Origin: Lamprocystis purpurea DSM 4197 | GTDB taxonomy: Bacteria > Pseudomonadota > Gammaproteobacteria > Chromatiales > Chromatiaceae | Assembly: GCF_000379525.1 (NCBI RefSeq) | Contig: NZ_KB902500.1 | Coordinates: 1-47,518 of the forward strand | Length of the DNA stretch: 47,518 bases | Direction of reading: 5' to 3' | In this document: in pieces, positions 8,434 through 16,870 of the stretch | Layout: every line of letters begins with the position of its first letter | How positions within the stretch are numbered: the first letter of the stretch is position 1 | Notes under the pieces: generated by a model | Told to the model about the DNA's origin: nothing | What the model saw: only the letters and a program-made list of their open reading frames with translations | The model's database searches: none | Position numbers and translations under genes: made by a program

Positions 8434-8569
8434 AGACTCCTCGCTGGTTACGCTGGTTGTCACGCTTCAGACTCGCGTGGGTGTTCAGGCCGCTGGAGCG
8501 GCCAAGACTGCATTCCCACGCGGAGCGTGGGAACGAGCAGAACGGTTTGGCCGATGGGTTTACCCGTCG
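8434..8569. repeat. Spacer between res and antitoxin with short perfect hairpin
   Basis: The spacer contains TTCCCACGC and its complement GCGTGGGAA with a 3-nt loop (8513-8533). This short palindrome is common in Chromatiales and cyanobacterial genomes. It may attenuate read-through from res or simply be a dispersed repeat. Any promoter for the toxin-antitoxin pair would lie here, but I could not pick a convincing -35/-10 pair. Confidence 0.55.
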
Positions 8570-11500
8570 TCATCGCGACGCCTCCCGAGTCGCTGGGATC
8601 GGCGCGACAGTCTCTATCATCTTATTGAACTCGCTCTCGACCTTTGCCTTGAAGTCGGCTTCGATCTGATAGACCTCGGTGAATTCGGCAAAGGCCCAGC
8701 GCCCGAAGGTGCCGAGGTTGTTCACGCCGGGAACCCAGTAGGTGTCCATGGTGGACTTCTTTTCCTTGGCGTCTTCGCGACGGTAGCCCTTGATCTCGAC
8801 GGTCAGGTGCAGCAAGTCGTCCTCGCCATGGCCGTCATCCACCAGCAGGACGAAATCAGGCAGATAGCGGCGCATCGCGGAGCCGTAGCGGTAGGGTACT
8901 TCAAACCCCAGGCTATGGTTCTTGGCGTAGGCACGTACCCGCGGATGGGCCTCCGCCACGCGGCAGAATTCGGCCTCCCAATCGCTGTCCAGGATCACCC
9001 AGTTGATGTGACAGCGGCGGGAGTCGGTTTCCCAGCGCTCGGTTTTACTGGTGTTGAAGCGGACATGGGCGGTGGAGCCAACCGGATTGTAGGGGTCAAG
9101 CAGGGCCAGGATCGGGCGCTTGCCGATGAAGGCGCGGGTAATACCGGCAGTGATCCGCTCGCAGGCCATGTCCGCGAGCATCTTGTATTTGAGCTGCGCC
9201 GGGAAGGTGCCGCCTTTGCACACCAGATAACCGTCGAGCCACTGACGGGCGATGCGCTTGAGCTGGCCGAACAGGTTGAGGCGCGGTTCGTCGTTCGCGT
9301 CTCGCCATTTGTTGAGTACCAGGTAGGAGGTCAGTTCGTAGACCATCTGGGACGGGCGCACGTCTCCGGTGTGGACAAGGTCGAGGTCGACCGTTGCACC
9401 GATGATCCCCGCATTCTGGGTCCTGGTGGCGCCGATCAGATCGGGCGTGAGCTCAAGCACGGAGTCGTCGTTGAACTCGGCGGTCAGACGCTCCTGCGGC
9501 AGTTCGGTGCGGTAGCCGGCGACGCGGGGGAAGCGGATTTCGAGTGCGTCGCGCTCGGGGCGCACGGCCTTGACCTGGATCGTCTCGCGCGGCGGCTGGG
9601 GCGGCGCCACGACGGGCTTGGCGTTGAAATCGAAAGGGATGCCGAGGACATCGGCGTATTCGACGTTGAAGAGCCCGTCTTCGTTGAGGTCGTAGGATTG
9701 GCGGCGCAGCGCCCGGCCGATGACTTGCTCGCACAGGAGTTGGGTGCCGAAGGCGCGCACGCCCAACACATGGGTGACGGTGTTGGCGTCCCAGCCCTCG
9801 GTGAGCATGGACACCGAGACGACGCAGCGGATATCGGCGCCCAGTCGGCCGGGCTTGCCCACGGTGTTCATGACTTCGCGCAGCAGGGCCACGTCGTCGA
9901 GGTCCTTGCCTTTGAGCAGTTCGTCGGCGAGTTGGCCGCCGCGTTCCAGGATCTCGCGTCGGAAACGCTCGATTTCATCCGCGGCCATGGCGCGGAAGTG
10001 GTCGTCCAGGGCTTCGCCGGACTCCAACTGCTCGCTGTCGATCAGCAGGGTGCGGGGCCGCGGGAGTGCGTTGCCGTGTTCGTCGTGGTTACGGAACAGG
10101 GGCAGCCGGCCGGGCACCAATTCGGTGGTGCCATCCTGCTTCGTGCGGTCGAAGCCGGCGATGTAGTCGTAGACTAGCTTGGAGGCGGAGGTGTTGTTGC
10201 AGACGACGATGAAGCAAGGCGGCGACGCGACCCCGGCCTGCTGCCAGAGGGCGAAGGTCTTCTCATAGTGTCCGTAGAGCGCCTCCAACGCGGTTTGCAG
10301 TTGGGTCGGAAGGTCCAGCGGGTTGAGCGACTCCGATTTGCCGCGGCCCTTCTTGGGCATCTTGGCGCGGATGTGCTCCCACAGGTTGCGGAACATGGGC
10401 ATCTCGCCGCCGGGAATGTTGTCGGCGACCGGCACGCGCGGCAACTTGACGATGCCGCACTCGATCGCGTCCATCAGCGAGAAGTCGCTCAAGGTCCAGG
10501 GGAACAGGGTGCCCTCGGCATAGCCGGAACCGCGCAGGAAGAAGGGGGTGGCGGAGAGATCGAAGACGCGGGCCAAGCCCAGGTTGCGGTTGACGGCCTC
10601 CAAGCCGGAAATCCAGAGGCGGGCGGCGGCGTTGTTCTTCTCGGCCTCCTTCTTCTCGTCGCCCTTCAGGTCGCCCTCCAGATCGCCGCCCTGATCACGG
10701 CCGGGCTTCTCGCGGTAGCAGTGGTGGGCCTCGTCGTTTACGCCCAAGATGTTCTTCAGGCCCATCAGGTCGGGCATGACGCGCTGGAGCATCTGTCCCT
10801 CGGTCTCCAGGGTGTCCAAGGCATCGCCGCCGCGGCCCTGGAGCAATAGCCGACCGCCTTTGGAGAGTTCGATACGTTCGCGCCGCCGGAAGGCGTGGTA
10901 GTTGGTGATGACGATCTTGGCGCGCCGTACGTCGTCCAATAGATCACCCGGAACCAGTTCGCGGCTGGCGTAGTAGCTGTCCGGGTCGTTGGGCTGGAGC
11001 ACGCGCAGGCGGTCTTTGATCGTGAGTCCTGGTGCGACGATGAGGAAGCCGCGGGTGAATTTCTTGGACCCAGGTCGACGCACGGCGTTGACCGTCTGCC
11101 AGGCGATCAGCATGGCCATGACCGTGGTCTTACCGGCGCCGGTGGCGAGCTTGAGCGCCAGGCGCAGCAACTCCGGGTTGGCGTCGTGATTGGCGTCGGT
11201 CAGATGTGTCAGGAAGCGCTCCCCAGCCTTGCCGATCTGCGGTGCGACCTCGGTGAGCCAGATGGCGGTCTCGACGGCCTCGATCTGGCAGAAGAAGGGA
11301 CGCAGGCTGCTGAACGGGTGCTGTCGCCAGTGCGTGAGGAGGCGAGCCGTCTCCGGGGTCACCCGCCAGTGGTTCGGATCAGGGTCCAGCCGCCAGCGGT
11401 CGACCTCTTGGCGGACGGCGTTGATGATGGCGGTGTGGTCGTAGCGCTGGGCCTCCGTGCTCAGTCCCTTGCCGTCATCGAACAGGAGTTCGCCTTGCTT

Positions 11501-11671
11501 GGGCACGCCTTTCTGTTTCTTCGGCTTGGGGATCGGGGTGATGAACTCCGCCCGACGCCGGGCCTCGACGATCTTCTGGGTCGGTTGACCCGTGTCGTCC
11601 AGTTCCCAGTGGCGCGCTGGATAGGCGTAAGGGGAGTTGAGGATCGGCCGGTCGAAGAAGGGGTTGCTCAC
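8570..11671 (-). CDS. res: Type III-like restriction endonuclease subunit (Res), BPTD_3080-type
   Basis: A 1033-aa protein. The SF2 helicase core has Walker A ATGAGKTT at residues 176-183, motif Ia-like FLIVAPGLTIKDRL, a DEAH box in NDEAHHC at ~312-318 and FDLSATPF as motif III. SF2 motifs V/VI appear as SVSMLTEGWDANTVTHVLG and QVIGRALRR. Near the C-terminus, LPDFVLLV followed by LTVEIKGYR forms a PD-(D/E)XK nuclease site. It should form a complex with the methyltransferase in this operon and cut DNA after ATP-driven translocation or sliding. The start is GTG at 11671 with AGG about 9 nt upstream. Unusually for type III systems, it precedes mod in the operon, with a toxin-antitoxin pair between them. 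Confidence 0.9.
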   Translation of the reverse strand: MSNPFFDRPILNSPYAYPARHWELDDTGQPTQKIVEARRRAEFITPIPKPKKQKGVPKQGELLFDDGKGLSTEAQRYDHTAIINAVRQEVDRWRLDPDPNHWRVTPETARLLTHWRQHPFSSLRPFFCQIEAVETAIWLTEVAPQIGKAGERFLTHLTDANHDANPELLRLALKLATGAGKTTVMAMLIAWQTVNAVRRPGSKKFTRGFLIVAPGLTIKDRLRVLQPNDPDSYYASRELVPGDLLDDVRRAKIVITNYHAFRRRERIELSKGGRLLLQGRGGDALDTLETEGQMLQRVMPDLMGLKNILGVNDEAHHCYREKPGRDQGGDLEGDLKGDEKKEAEKNNAAARLWISGLEAVNRNLGLARVFDLSATPFFLRGSGYAEGTLFPWTLSDFSLMDAIECGIVKLPRVPVADNIPGGEMPMFRNLWEHIRAKMPKKGRGKSESLNPLDLPTQLQTALEALYGHYEKTFALWQQAGVASPPCFIVVCNNTSASKLVYDYIAGFDRTKQDGTTELVPGRLPLFRNHDEHGNALPRPRTLLIDSEQLESGEALDDHFRAMAADEIERFRREILERGGQLADELLKGKDLDDVALLREVMNTVGKPGRLGADIRCVVSVSMLTEGWDANTVTHVLGVRAFGTQLLCEQVIGRALRRQSYDLNEDGLFNVEYADVLGIPFDFNAKPVVAPPQPPRETIQVKAVRPERDALEIRFPRVAGYRTELPQERLTAEFNDDSVLELTPDLIGATRTQNAGIIGATVDLDLVHTGDVRPSQMVYELTSYLVLNKWRDANDEPRLNLFGQLKRIARQWLDGYLVCKGGTFPAQLKYKMLADMACERITAGITRAFIGKRPILALLDPYNPVGSTAHVRFNTSKTERWETDSRRCHINWVILDSDWEAEFCRVAEAHPRVRAYAKNHSLGFEVPYRYGSAMRRYLPDFVLLVDDGHGEDDLLHLTVEIKGYRREDAKEKKSTMDTYWVPGVNNLGTFGRWAFAEFTEVYQIEADFKAKVESEFNKMIETVAPIPATREASR

Positions 11672-11837
11672 GGCGGTTACCTGGCGTTAGGTCCTTCGGC
11701 ACAGAAAGGGCAGACGGCGGCGCCGCGGGGGCACGGCACGTTACTCTAGCGGCTAAAGGGGTATTTTGTAACCACCGCGACGACGCGGTCTTTTGGCGGA
11801 CCTAACTGCCAGGGCCGGTTGCAGCGCGCGGTTGATC

Positions 11838-12043
11838 CAGCAATTCCAAATTTGGGCGGCACCACGCGACCTCTGGTGGATGCGGCGCGCGCGACCGCCG
11901 TGCCGGGTCCCCGACACCGAGCGGCGCGCCTTATCCACCCTACAACGGAGCCGGTTTCGTAGGGTGGATAAGCGCAGCGCATCCACCATCGGCCTCGCTG
12001 CCGACACGCTGTTGGCGGCGGCCACCCAAATTTGGAATTGCTG
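11838..12043. mobile_element. MITE-like palindromic element, copy 1, with 9-bp target duplication
   Basis: A non-coding ~206-bp element. Its ends are perfect inverted repeats, CAGCAATTCCAAATTTGGG at 11838-11856 and the exact complement at 12025-12043. Inside are inverted copies of a TAGGGTGGATAAG-like block. The 9-mer CGGTTGATC lies immediately outside both ends (11829-11837 and 12044-12052), as expected for a target-site duplication. A second copy is at 13182-13389 in inverted orientation. No transposase is encoded, so mobility would need a helper elsewhere. Confidence 0.85.
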
Positions 12044-12159
12044 CGGTTGATCGCGGTGCCTTGATTGGGCTGGTTACTATCGGTTACGGTTGGCGAGCCT
12101 CCGCCCCGTGCCCGGACCTCCGCCAAGTGACCCACACCCTTTCCCCCGGAGCACCCACG

Positions 12160-12384
12160 ATGACAGCAGACATTGAAAGCCTGGTCCTGGAACACCTGCG
12201 AGCGATTCGCGCAACCCAGACCGACCACGGGGAACGACTCACGAGCATCGCGCTAAACCTTGCCATGCTCGGGCAGCAAGTCGGCGCCCTGACAACGGCG
12301 GTTTACTCGGGCAAATCCGACCTGGAAGGACTGCGGCGCCGTGTCGAGCGGATTGAACGGCGCCTTGAATTGACCGATGGCTGA
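12160..12384 (+). CDS. Small coiled-coil protein preceding DUF1640-like gene
   Basis: A 74-aa protein that looks almost entirely helical (heptad-like LVLEHLRAIRATQTDHGERL, then LEGLRRRVERIERRLEL). I know similar short proteins only as hypothetical partners located just before DUF1640-like coiled-coil genes. The start was chosen at the ATG preceded by CCCGGAGC about 10 nt upstream; the extra N-terminal residues from an earlier start look non-coding. It overlaps the next gene by 8 nt, so the two are probably made together. The function is unknown. Confidence 0.65.
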   Translation: MTADIESLVLEHLRAIRATQTDHGERLTSIALNLAMLGQQVGALTTAVYSGKSDLEGLRRRVERIERRLELTDG

Positions 12385-12727
12385 GGACATGAACACCTTC
12401 ATTCTTGACACCCTGGCCTATGCCGAAACGCTCAAAGCGGGCGGGTTCAGCGAGCAACAAGCCGTAACCCAGGCCCGTGCCCTGGCGGAAATCCTTGATC
12501 GACAAATGGCGATCAAGGCCGAAGTTGCCGAGCACGAGAACGCGCTGCGTCGCGATATTGAAGCCTTGCGAGTGGAGCTTAAGCGCGACATTCGAGAATC
12601 GGAGTTGGGCCTAACGGCGAAGGTCGCCGAGACGAAAGCCGACTTGACCCGCTGGGTTATTGGCGTGGGCTTTCTGCAAACGACCATCATTATTGGCGTC
12701 TTGCTGAAGGTCGCGAAGCTGGTTTGA
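12377..12727 (+). CDS. DUF1640-like coiled-coil membrane-tethered protein
   Basis: A 116-aa protein. Residues ~10-35 (LDTLAYAETLKAGGFSEQQA) match the opening of the DUF1640/CCDC90-like family. A charged coiled coil follows to about residue 92, then one C-terminal membrane segment (WVIGVGFLQTTIIIGVLLKV). Family function in bacteria is undefined. It lies between the restriction operon (divergent) and the tRNA. Close copies of such genes are frequent in accessory regions of Chromatiales, which fits this mobile-looking neighbourhood. Confidence 0.75.
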   Translation: MAEDMNTFILDTLAYAETLKAGGFSEQQAVTQARALAEILDRQMAIKAEVAEHENALRRDIEALRVELKRDIRESELGLTAKVAETKADLTRWVIGVGFLQTTIIIGVLLKVAKLV

Positions 12728-12737
12728 CACGAGAGCA

Positions 12738-12861
12738 GGCCTCGATCGAGATTCCGGCCGCTTGGGTTCGCCGGATGCGTAGTCAGGCCATCCTGGCCTG
12801 ACACCGTCAGGGCTGGAAGCCCTGACTACGCAAGCCATTGGCCGAAATACGATCAAGGCCC
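12738..12861 (-). repeat. Tandem-hairpin repeat, copy 2 (inverted)
   Basis: This is the reverse complement of the repeat at 450-574, with only a few differences: the same two hairpins and the same flanking blocks (GGGCCTTGATCGTA and GATCGAGGCC). It begins 10 nt after the DUF1640-like gene, so its hairpins may also act as a transcript end. Together the two copies bracket the whole restriction block. Confidence 0.85.
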
Positions 12862-12924
12862 CAGAACGGGCGGCCCCTTCACCGCCCTGACCTAGTACCC
12901 CGTTCCAACTTAAGCCGCGGCGTC

Positions 12925-12945
12925 ATTCCGGCAGGATGCCGGAAT
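12925..12945. repeat. Short perfect palindrome
   Basis: ATTCCGGCA and its complement TGCCGGAAT are separated by 3 nt. This is a dispersed hairpin repeat type often seen in gammaproteobacterial intergenic DNA. It sits between the tandem-hairpin repeat and the tRNA terminator. Confidence 0.6.
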
Positions 12946-12979
12946 CCAGTGCCATGGGTTGCGCAGTGGTTGCGCAAAC

Positions 12980-13013
12980 GAAAACGGCCTAGACATTTTG
13001 ATTCTAAGCCGTT
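12980..13013 (-). terminator. Rho-independent terminator of tRNA-Thr
   Basis: Reading on the minus strand, an 11-bp stem (AACGGCTTAGA pairing with TCTAGGCCGTT, loop about 9 nt) is followed by TTTT. It starts 7 nt beyond the tRNA 3' end, the right place to end its transcript before the accessory block. Confidence 0.75.
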
Positions 13014-13020
13014 GTTTTAT

Positions 13021-13096
13021 TGGAGCCGGCGAGAGGATTCGAACCCCCGACCCGCTGATTACAAATCAGCTGCTCTACCAACTGAGCTACGCCGGC
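13021..13096 (-). tRNA. tRNA-Thr (UGU anticodon)
   Basis: A 76-nt cloverleaf can be folded by eye. The acceptor stem is GCCGGCG/CGCCGGC, the D arm is GCTC-AGTTGGTA-GAGC, and the anticodon stem GCTGA/TCAGC has loop TTTGTAA (anticodon TGT). The T arm has loop TTCGAAT with G-U wobbles in the stem, and the gene-encoded CCA end is at 13021-13023. It resembles E. coli thrU/thrT-type threonine tRNAs. A minus-strand TACACT hexamer about 35 nt upstream of the 5' end could be its -10 box. Its 3' end faces the restriction block, the orientation often used by integrating elements. Confidence 0.96.
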
Positions 13097-13181
13097 GTCT
13101 GGCTGGAGTCCGCGGGGCGTTTCGCCTCCGCGGAGTGTAGAGTGTACCGCGTTGCGGGCGCCGGGCGAAGGGTTTCGCGAC

Positions 13182-13389
13182 CAGCAGTTCCAATTTTGGG
13201 TGGCTGCCCGCCGACAGCGTGCCGGCAGCGAGGCTGATGGTGGATGCGCTGCGCTTATCCACCCTACAAAACCGGCCCGCTGTAGGGTGGATAAGGCGCG
13301 CCGCTCGGTGTCAGGGACCCGGCACGCCGGTCGTGCGCGCCGCATCCACCAGGGGGGCTGCGCGATGCTGCCCAAATTTGGAATTGCTG
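13182..13389. mobile_element. MITE-like palindromic element, copy 2 (inverted)
   Basis: Its reverse complement aligns along its full length with the element at 11838-12043. The right end is identical (CCCAAATTTGGAATTGCTG); the left end differs at two positions. A 5-bp direct repeat GCGAC borders it (13177-13181 and 13390-13394), shorter than the 9-bp duplication of copy 1. It lies between the tRNA and glcD and may overlap the tRNA promoter region. Confidence 0.8.
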
Positions 13390-13495
13390 GCGACCCGGGG
13401 GGCTGAAATTTGTCGGCGGCGCCCGAATGATCTAGCCTCCGCGAGCACTGTCGCGTCCAACATCCAGCCGGGCACCGCGCCCCACCAAGGTCCAC

Positions 13496-14983
13496 ATGAG
13501 CCTGTTGCATACCGCCACGACCGACTTCCATGCGCCTGGTCTGACGTCCGCCCGTGCCGACCTGGTCGGCGCACTGCGTGATTTCCTCCCGGCCGATGCC
13601 GTGCTGGAGCAGGAGGAGCAGGTGCGGCCCTATGAGTGCGACGGGCTCTCGGCCTATCGCCAACTGCCGCTGCTGGTGGTGCTGCCGCGCACGGTCGCGG
13701 AGGTCCAGCGGATCCTGCGGCTGTGTCACGAACAGCAGGTGCCGGTGGTGGCACGGGGGGCCGGGACCGGACTGTCCGGGGGCGCCCTGCCCTTGAGCGA
13801 TGGCATCGTGCTGAGTCTGGCGCGGTTCAACCGCATCCTGGAGCTGGACCCGGCGGCGCGCCTGGCGCGGGTGGAGCCGGGGGTGCGCAATCTGGCGATC
13901 AGCGAGGCCGCGGCGCCTCACGGGCTTTACTATGCTCCGGACCCCTCGAGTCAGATCGCCTGCACCATCGGCGGCAACGTGGCGGAGAACTCGGGCGGGG
14001 TGCACTGCCTCAAATACGGGCTGACGGTGCATAACGTCCTGGGCATCAAGTTCGTCACCATGGAGGGCGAGTTGATCGAGCTCGGCTCGGCGGCGCCCGA
14101 CGCGCCGGGGTATGACCTGCTGGCGCTCTATATCGGTTCGGAGGGGATGCTGGGCGTCACGGTGGAGGTCACGGTCAAGCTGCTGCCCGTGCCGGAACGG
14201 GCCCAGGCGCTGCTCGCCGCCTATGACGATGTGGAGCGCGCCGGCCACGCGGTGGGCGAGATCATCGCGGCCGGGATCATCCCGGCGGGGCTGGAGATGA
14301 TGGACGGGCCGGCGATCAAGGCGGCCGAGGCGTTCGCCCATGCCGGCTATCCGATCGACGCGGCGGCCATCCTGATCTGCGAGATCGACGGCACCGAGGC
14401 CGAGGTGGCTGAGTTGGCTATCCAGGTGCGCGACCTGTTGCTGGCGAGCGGGGCGACCGAGGTGCGGACCTCGCGCGACGACGCCGAGCGGCTGCGGTTC
14501 TGGAAGGGGCGCAAGTCGGCCTTCCCGGCCGTGGGGCGCATCTCCCCCGACTATTACTGCATGGACGGCACTATCCCGCGCCGCGCCCTGCCGGAGGTGC
14601 TGCGCCGCACGGCGGAGTTGTCGGTGCAGTATGGTCTGGCGGTCGCCAATGTCTTCCACGCGGGAGACGGGAATATGCACCCATTGATCCTGTTCGATGC
14701 CAACAAGCCCGGCGAACTGGAGCGCACCGAGGAACTGGGCGGGCGCATCCTGGAACTGTGCGTGGAGGTCGGCGGCACCATCACCGGCGAGCACGGGGTC
14801 GGCATCGAGAAGATCAACCAGATGTGCGTGCAGTTCAGCCCGGCTGAATTGGCCCAGTTCCATGCGGTCAAGCACGCCTTCGATCCGGAAACACTGCTCA
14901 ATCCGGGCAAGGGCATCCCGACCCCAAAGCGCTGTTCGGAATACCGACAGTTGCCCGATCGGGGGCATCGGCATGCGGACTGA
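13496..14983 (+). CDS. glcD: Glycolate oxidase subunit GlcD / FAD-linked oxidase
   Basis: A 495-aa flavoprotein. An FAD-binding type 4 domain lies at ~55-190 (LPRTVAEVQRILRL, then the ARGAGTGLSGG dinucleotide loop and CTIGGNVAENSGG). It is followed by the FAD-linked oxidase C-terminal domain with VFHAGDGNMHPLILFD and TGEHGVGIEK, the usual catalytic-side signatures of GlcD. It would oxidise glycolate (or D-lactate) to the 2-oxo acid and pass electrons on through GlcE/GlcF. Neither of those is in the window, so the partner genes must be elsewhere or the enzyme acts with other carriers. The ATG has CCAAGG about 6 nt upstream. ruvB follows 21 nt later on the same strand. The C-terminal ~10 residues look like an extension. 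Confidence 0.92.
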   Translation: MSLLHTATTDFHAPGLTSARADLVGALRDFLPADAVLEQEEQVRPYECDGLSAYRQLPLLVVLPRTVAEVQRILRLCHEQQVPVVARGAGTGLSGGALPLSDGIVLSLARFNRILELDPAARLARVEPGVRNLAISEAAAPHGLYYAPDPSSQIACTIGGNVAENSGGVHCLKYGLTVHNVLGIKFVTMEGELIELGSAAPDAPGYDLLALYIGSEGMLGVTVEVTVKLLPVPERAQALLAAYDDVERAGHAVGEIIAAGIIPAGLEMMDGPAIKAAEAFAHAGYPIDAAAILICEIDGTEAEVAELAIQVRDLLLASGATEVRTSRDDAERLRFWKGRKSAFPAVGRISPDYYCMDGTIPRRALPEVLRRTAELSVQYGLAVANVFHAGDGNMHPLILFDANKPGELERTEELGGRILELCVEVGGTITGEHGVGIEKINQMCVQFSPAELAQFHAVKHAFDPETLLNPGKGIPTPKRCSEYRQLPDRGHRHAD

Positions 14984-15004
14984 CCGACTGCATTGGAACC
15001 ATTG

Positions 15005-16069
15005 ATGCCGACTGACCCCGATCGTCTGATCAGCCCGCTGGCCGCGGGCGACGACAGTGCCCTGGACCGGGCGATCCGCCCACGTCGGCTGGCGGACTAC
15101 GTGGGCCAGCCGGCGGTCCGCGAGCAGATGGAGATCTTTATCGGTGCCGCGCGCGCCCGGCGCGAGGCGCTGGATCATGTCCTGATCTTCGGGCCGCCGG
15201 GGCTCGGCAAGACCACGCTGGCCCACATCATCGCGCACGAGATGCAGGTCAACCTGCGCCAGACCTCGGGGCCGGTGCTGGAGAAACCGGGTGACCTGGC
15301 CGCCCTGCTCACCAACCTGGAGGCCGGGGATGTGCTGTTCGTCGATGAGATTCACCGGCTGAGCCCGGTGGTCGAGGAGGTGCTCTACCCGGCCCTGGAG
15401 GATTTTCAACTCGATATTATGATCGGCGAGGGGCCGGCCGCCCGCTCGATCAAGCTCGACCTGCCGCCCTTCACCCTGGTCGGCGCCACCACGCGCGCCG
15501 GACTCCTGACCTCGCCGCTGCGCGACCGTTTCGGGATCGTCCAACGGTTGGAGTATTACTCGGCGGAGGATCTCACCACCATCGTGCGCCGGTCCGCCGA
15601 AATCCTGGCCATCCCCACCGAACCGGATGGCGCCGCCGAGATCGCCCGCCGCTCGCGCGGCACCCCGCGCATCGCCAACCGACTGCTGCGTCGTGTGCGC
15701 GATTTCGCGCAAGTGCGCGCCGATGGGCAGATCACCGTCACAGTCGCCGACCAGGCACTGGCTATGCTTAAGGTGGATGCGCTGGGCTTCGATCACATGG
15801 ACCGGCGATTGCTGGCGGCGGTGATCCAGCGGTTCGACGGCGGACCCGTAGGGGTGGAAAGTCTGGCCGCGGCGATCGGTGAGGAGCGCGGCACCATCGA
15901 GGACGTGCTGGAGCCCTATCTGATCCAGCAAGGCTATCTGATGCGTACTCCGCGCGGTCGCATGGCGACCCAGGCCGCCTACCTGCATCTGGGTCTGCCC
16001 GCCCCGGTGCGGCCGAACGCAAGCCTGGGTCCGGCGATTGCCGACCTATTTGCCAATGCAGAGGATTGA
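15005..16069 (+). CDS. ruvB: Holliday junction branch migration ATPase RuvB
   Basis: A 354-aa protein with the complete RuvB pattern: [11 protein letters not shown] near residue 26, Walker [10 protein letters not shown] at 63-71, Walker [11 protein letters not shown], and sensor/arginine-finger segment [18 protein letters not shown]. It ends in a winged-helix domain ([17 protein letters not shown]). It is the hexameric motor that drives branch migration with RuvA. I placed the start at ATG 15005; a TTG four codons earlier is less likely. ruvA and ruvC, normally just upstream, are absent here and replaced by glcD and a tRNA. Confidence 0.97.
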   Translation: MPTDPDRLISPLAAGDDSALDRAIRPRRLADYVGQPAVREQMEIFIGAARARREALDHVLIFGPPGLGKTTLAHIIAHEMQVNLRQTSGPVLEKPGDLAALLTNLEAGDVLFVDEIHRLSPVVEEVLYPALEDFQLDIMIGEGPAARSIKLDLPPFTLVGATTRAGLLTSPLRDRFGIVQRLEYYSAEDLTTIVRRSAEILAIPTEPDGAAEIARRSRGTPRIANRLLRRVRDFAQVRADGQITVTVADQALAMLKVDALGFDHMDRRLLAAVIQRFDGGPVGVESLAAAIGEERGTIEDVLEPYLIQQGYLMRTPRGRMATQAAYLHLGLPAPVRPNASLGPAIADLFANAED

Positions 16070-16142
16070 GCGGCGACGATGGACGCAGACCCAGCCCGCT
16101 GCCAACAATGCGTCAATTTAAAAAATTGAGGTTCACTCAGTT

Positions 16143-16442
16143 ATGTTCGCACAGCAAACTCGCTTTCCCATGGTCCTTTACCCGACGCCCATCGCCAATC
16201 CCTGGGAGGCGTGGCGCCTCGGCTGGATGGTTTCGCAGTTCTGGTTGACCGCCGCGCAGAAGGTTCTCAACCAGGGCGGCTGGTTGACCGGCACTGATTC
16301 GACCAGCAGGTCCGTGCGCGAATGGCAGCGCCTGTGGAGCGAGACCATGAGCGAGAACATTGGGGCCGCCATGGAATGGCAGCGGGCCGGCAGCGACCTG
16401 CTGCTCGCCCGGCTTGACGTGGCGAAAGACGATGGGCGATAG
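16143..16442 (+). CDS. Small hypothetical protein, possibly phasin-like
   Basis: A 99-aa protein with tryptophan-rich amphipathic helices (NPWEAWRLGWMVSQFWLTAAQ, then REWQRLWSETMSEN). The pattern is loosely like short phasin or polyhydroxyalkanoate-granule proteins, but I do not recognise the family firmly. GAGGTTCACTCAGTT precedes the ATG, giving a plausible ribosome-binding site. It is the first gene after ruvB, in the place where ybgC usually sits, and is unrelated to ybgC. Confidence 0.55.
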   Translation: MFAQQTRFPMVLYPTPIANPWEAWRLGWMVSQFWLTAAQKVLNQGGWLTGTDSTSRSVREWQRLWSETMSENIGAAMEWQRAGSDLLLARLDVAKDDGR

Positions 16443-16870
16443 CCAAAGCTCAGCATCCGGGACTATTACGCACAAGACGGCCTTCCAGCCGCTCGGAACG
16501 CGATCGGACAACAGGGGAAGCGGGTCCAGCCGGACGGCCTCAGAGTGACCCCGATACCCCGATAGGGCATTCGATACCGCAGGCAGGTGGCGAAATCCAC
16601 TACGATGAAGCATCAAAGACCTGCATAGTGCCGTTCCAACTCATGCAAATCCTTTTCCCTGCCGGCCAGACCGGTAGCCGGTAGCGCCCGGGAAGATCGA
16701 GGCTCCCCTCGGCCGGCTGTCGCAAGAAGCGGCCTTGACCTTCAGCAATTCCGTGCTAAGCTCTTTCGCATAATTAAGAATATCGATTGTCGCGGTTTAT
16801 TACCGATGCGGGTGCGTCTCCCGCAAGGATCCGGCAAACCACATAAAGATGTGCCAGGAGGCGTCACCAC
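16443..16870. promoter_or_regulatory. Intergenic region with candidate promoter for 16871 gene
   Basis: I see no gene here. TTGACC (16735-16740) and TAAGCT (16757-16762) are 16 nt apart and could be a sigma-70 promoter for the genes to the right. An AT-rich stretch follows. The remaining sequence shows nothing recognisable. Confidence 0.35.

Noticed and set aside
8354-10177. 607-codon plus-strand frame antisense to res
   Set aside because: It covers the end of res, whose motifs are clear on the minus strand, and also crosses the antitoxin. No domain could be recognised.
13004-15988. 994-codon open frame on the minus strand antisense to glcD and ruvB
   Set aside because: It runs through a tRNA, a MITE and two certain genes on the other strand. 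Its composition (Gln/His/Arg/Gly-rich, no motifs) is typical of the antisense shadow of GC-rich genes.
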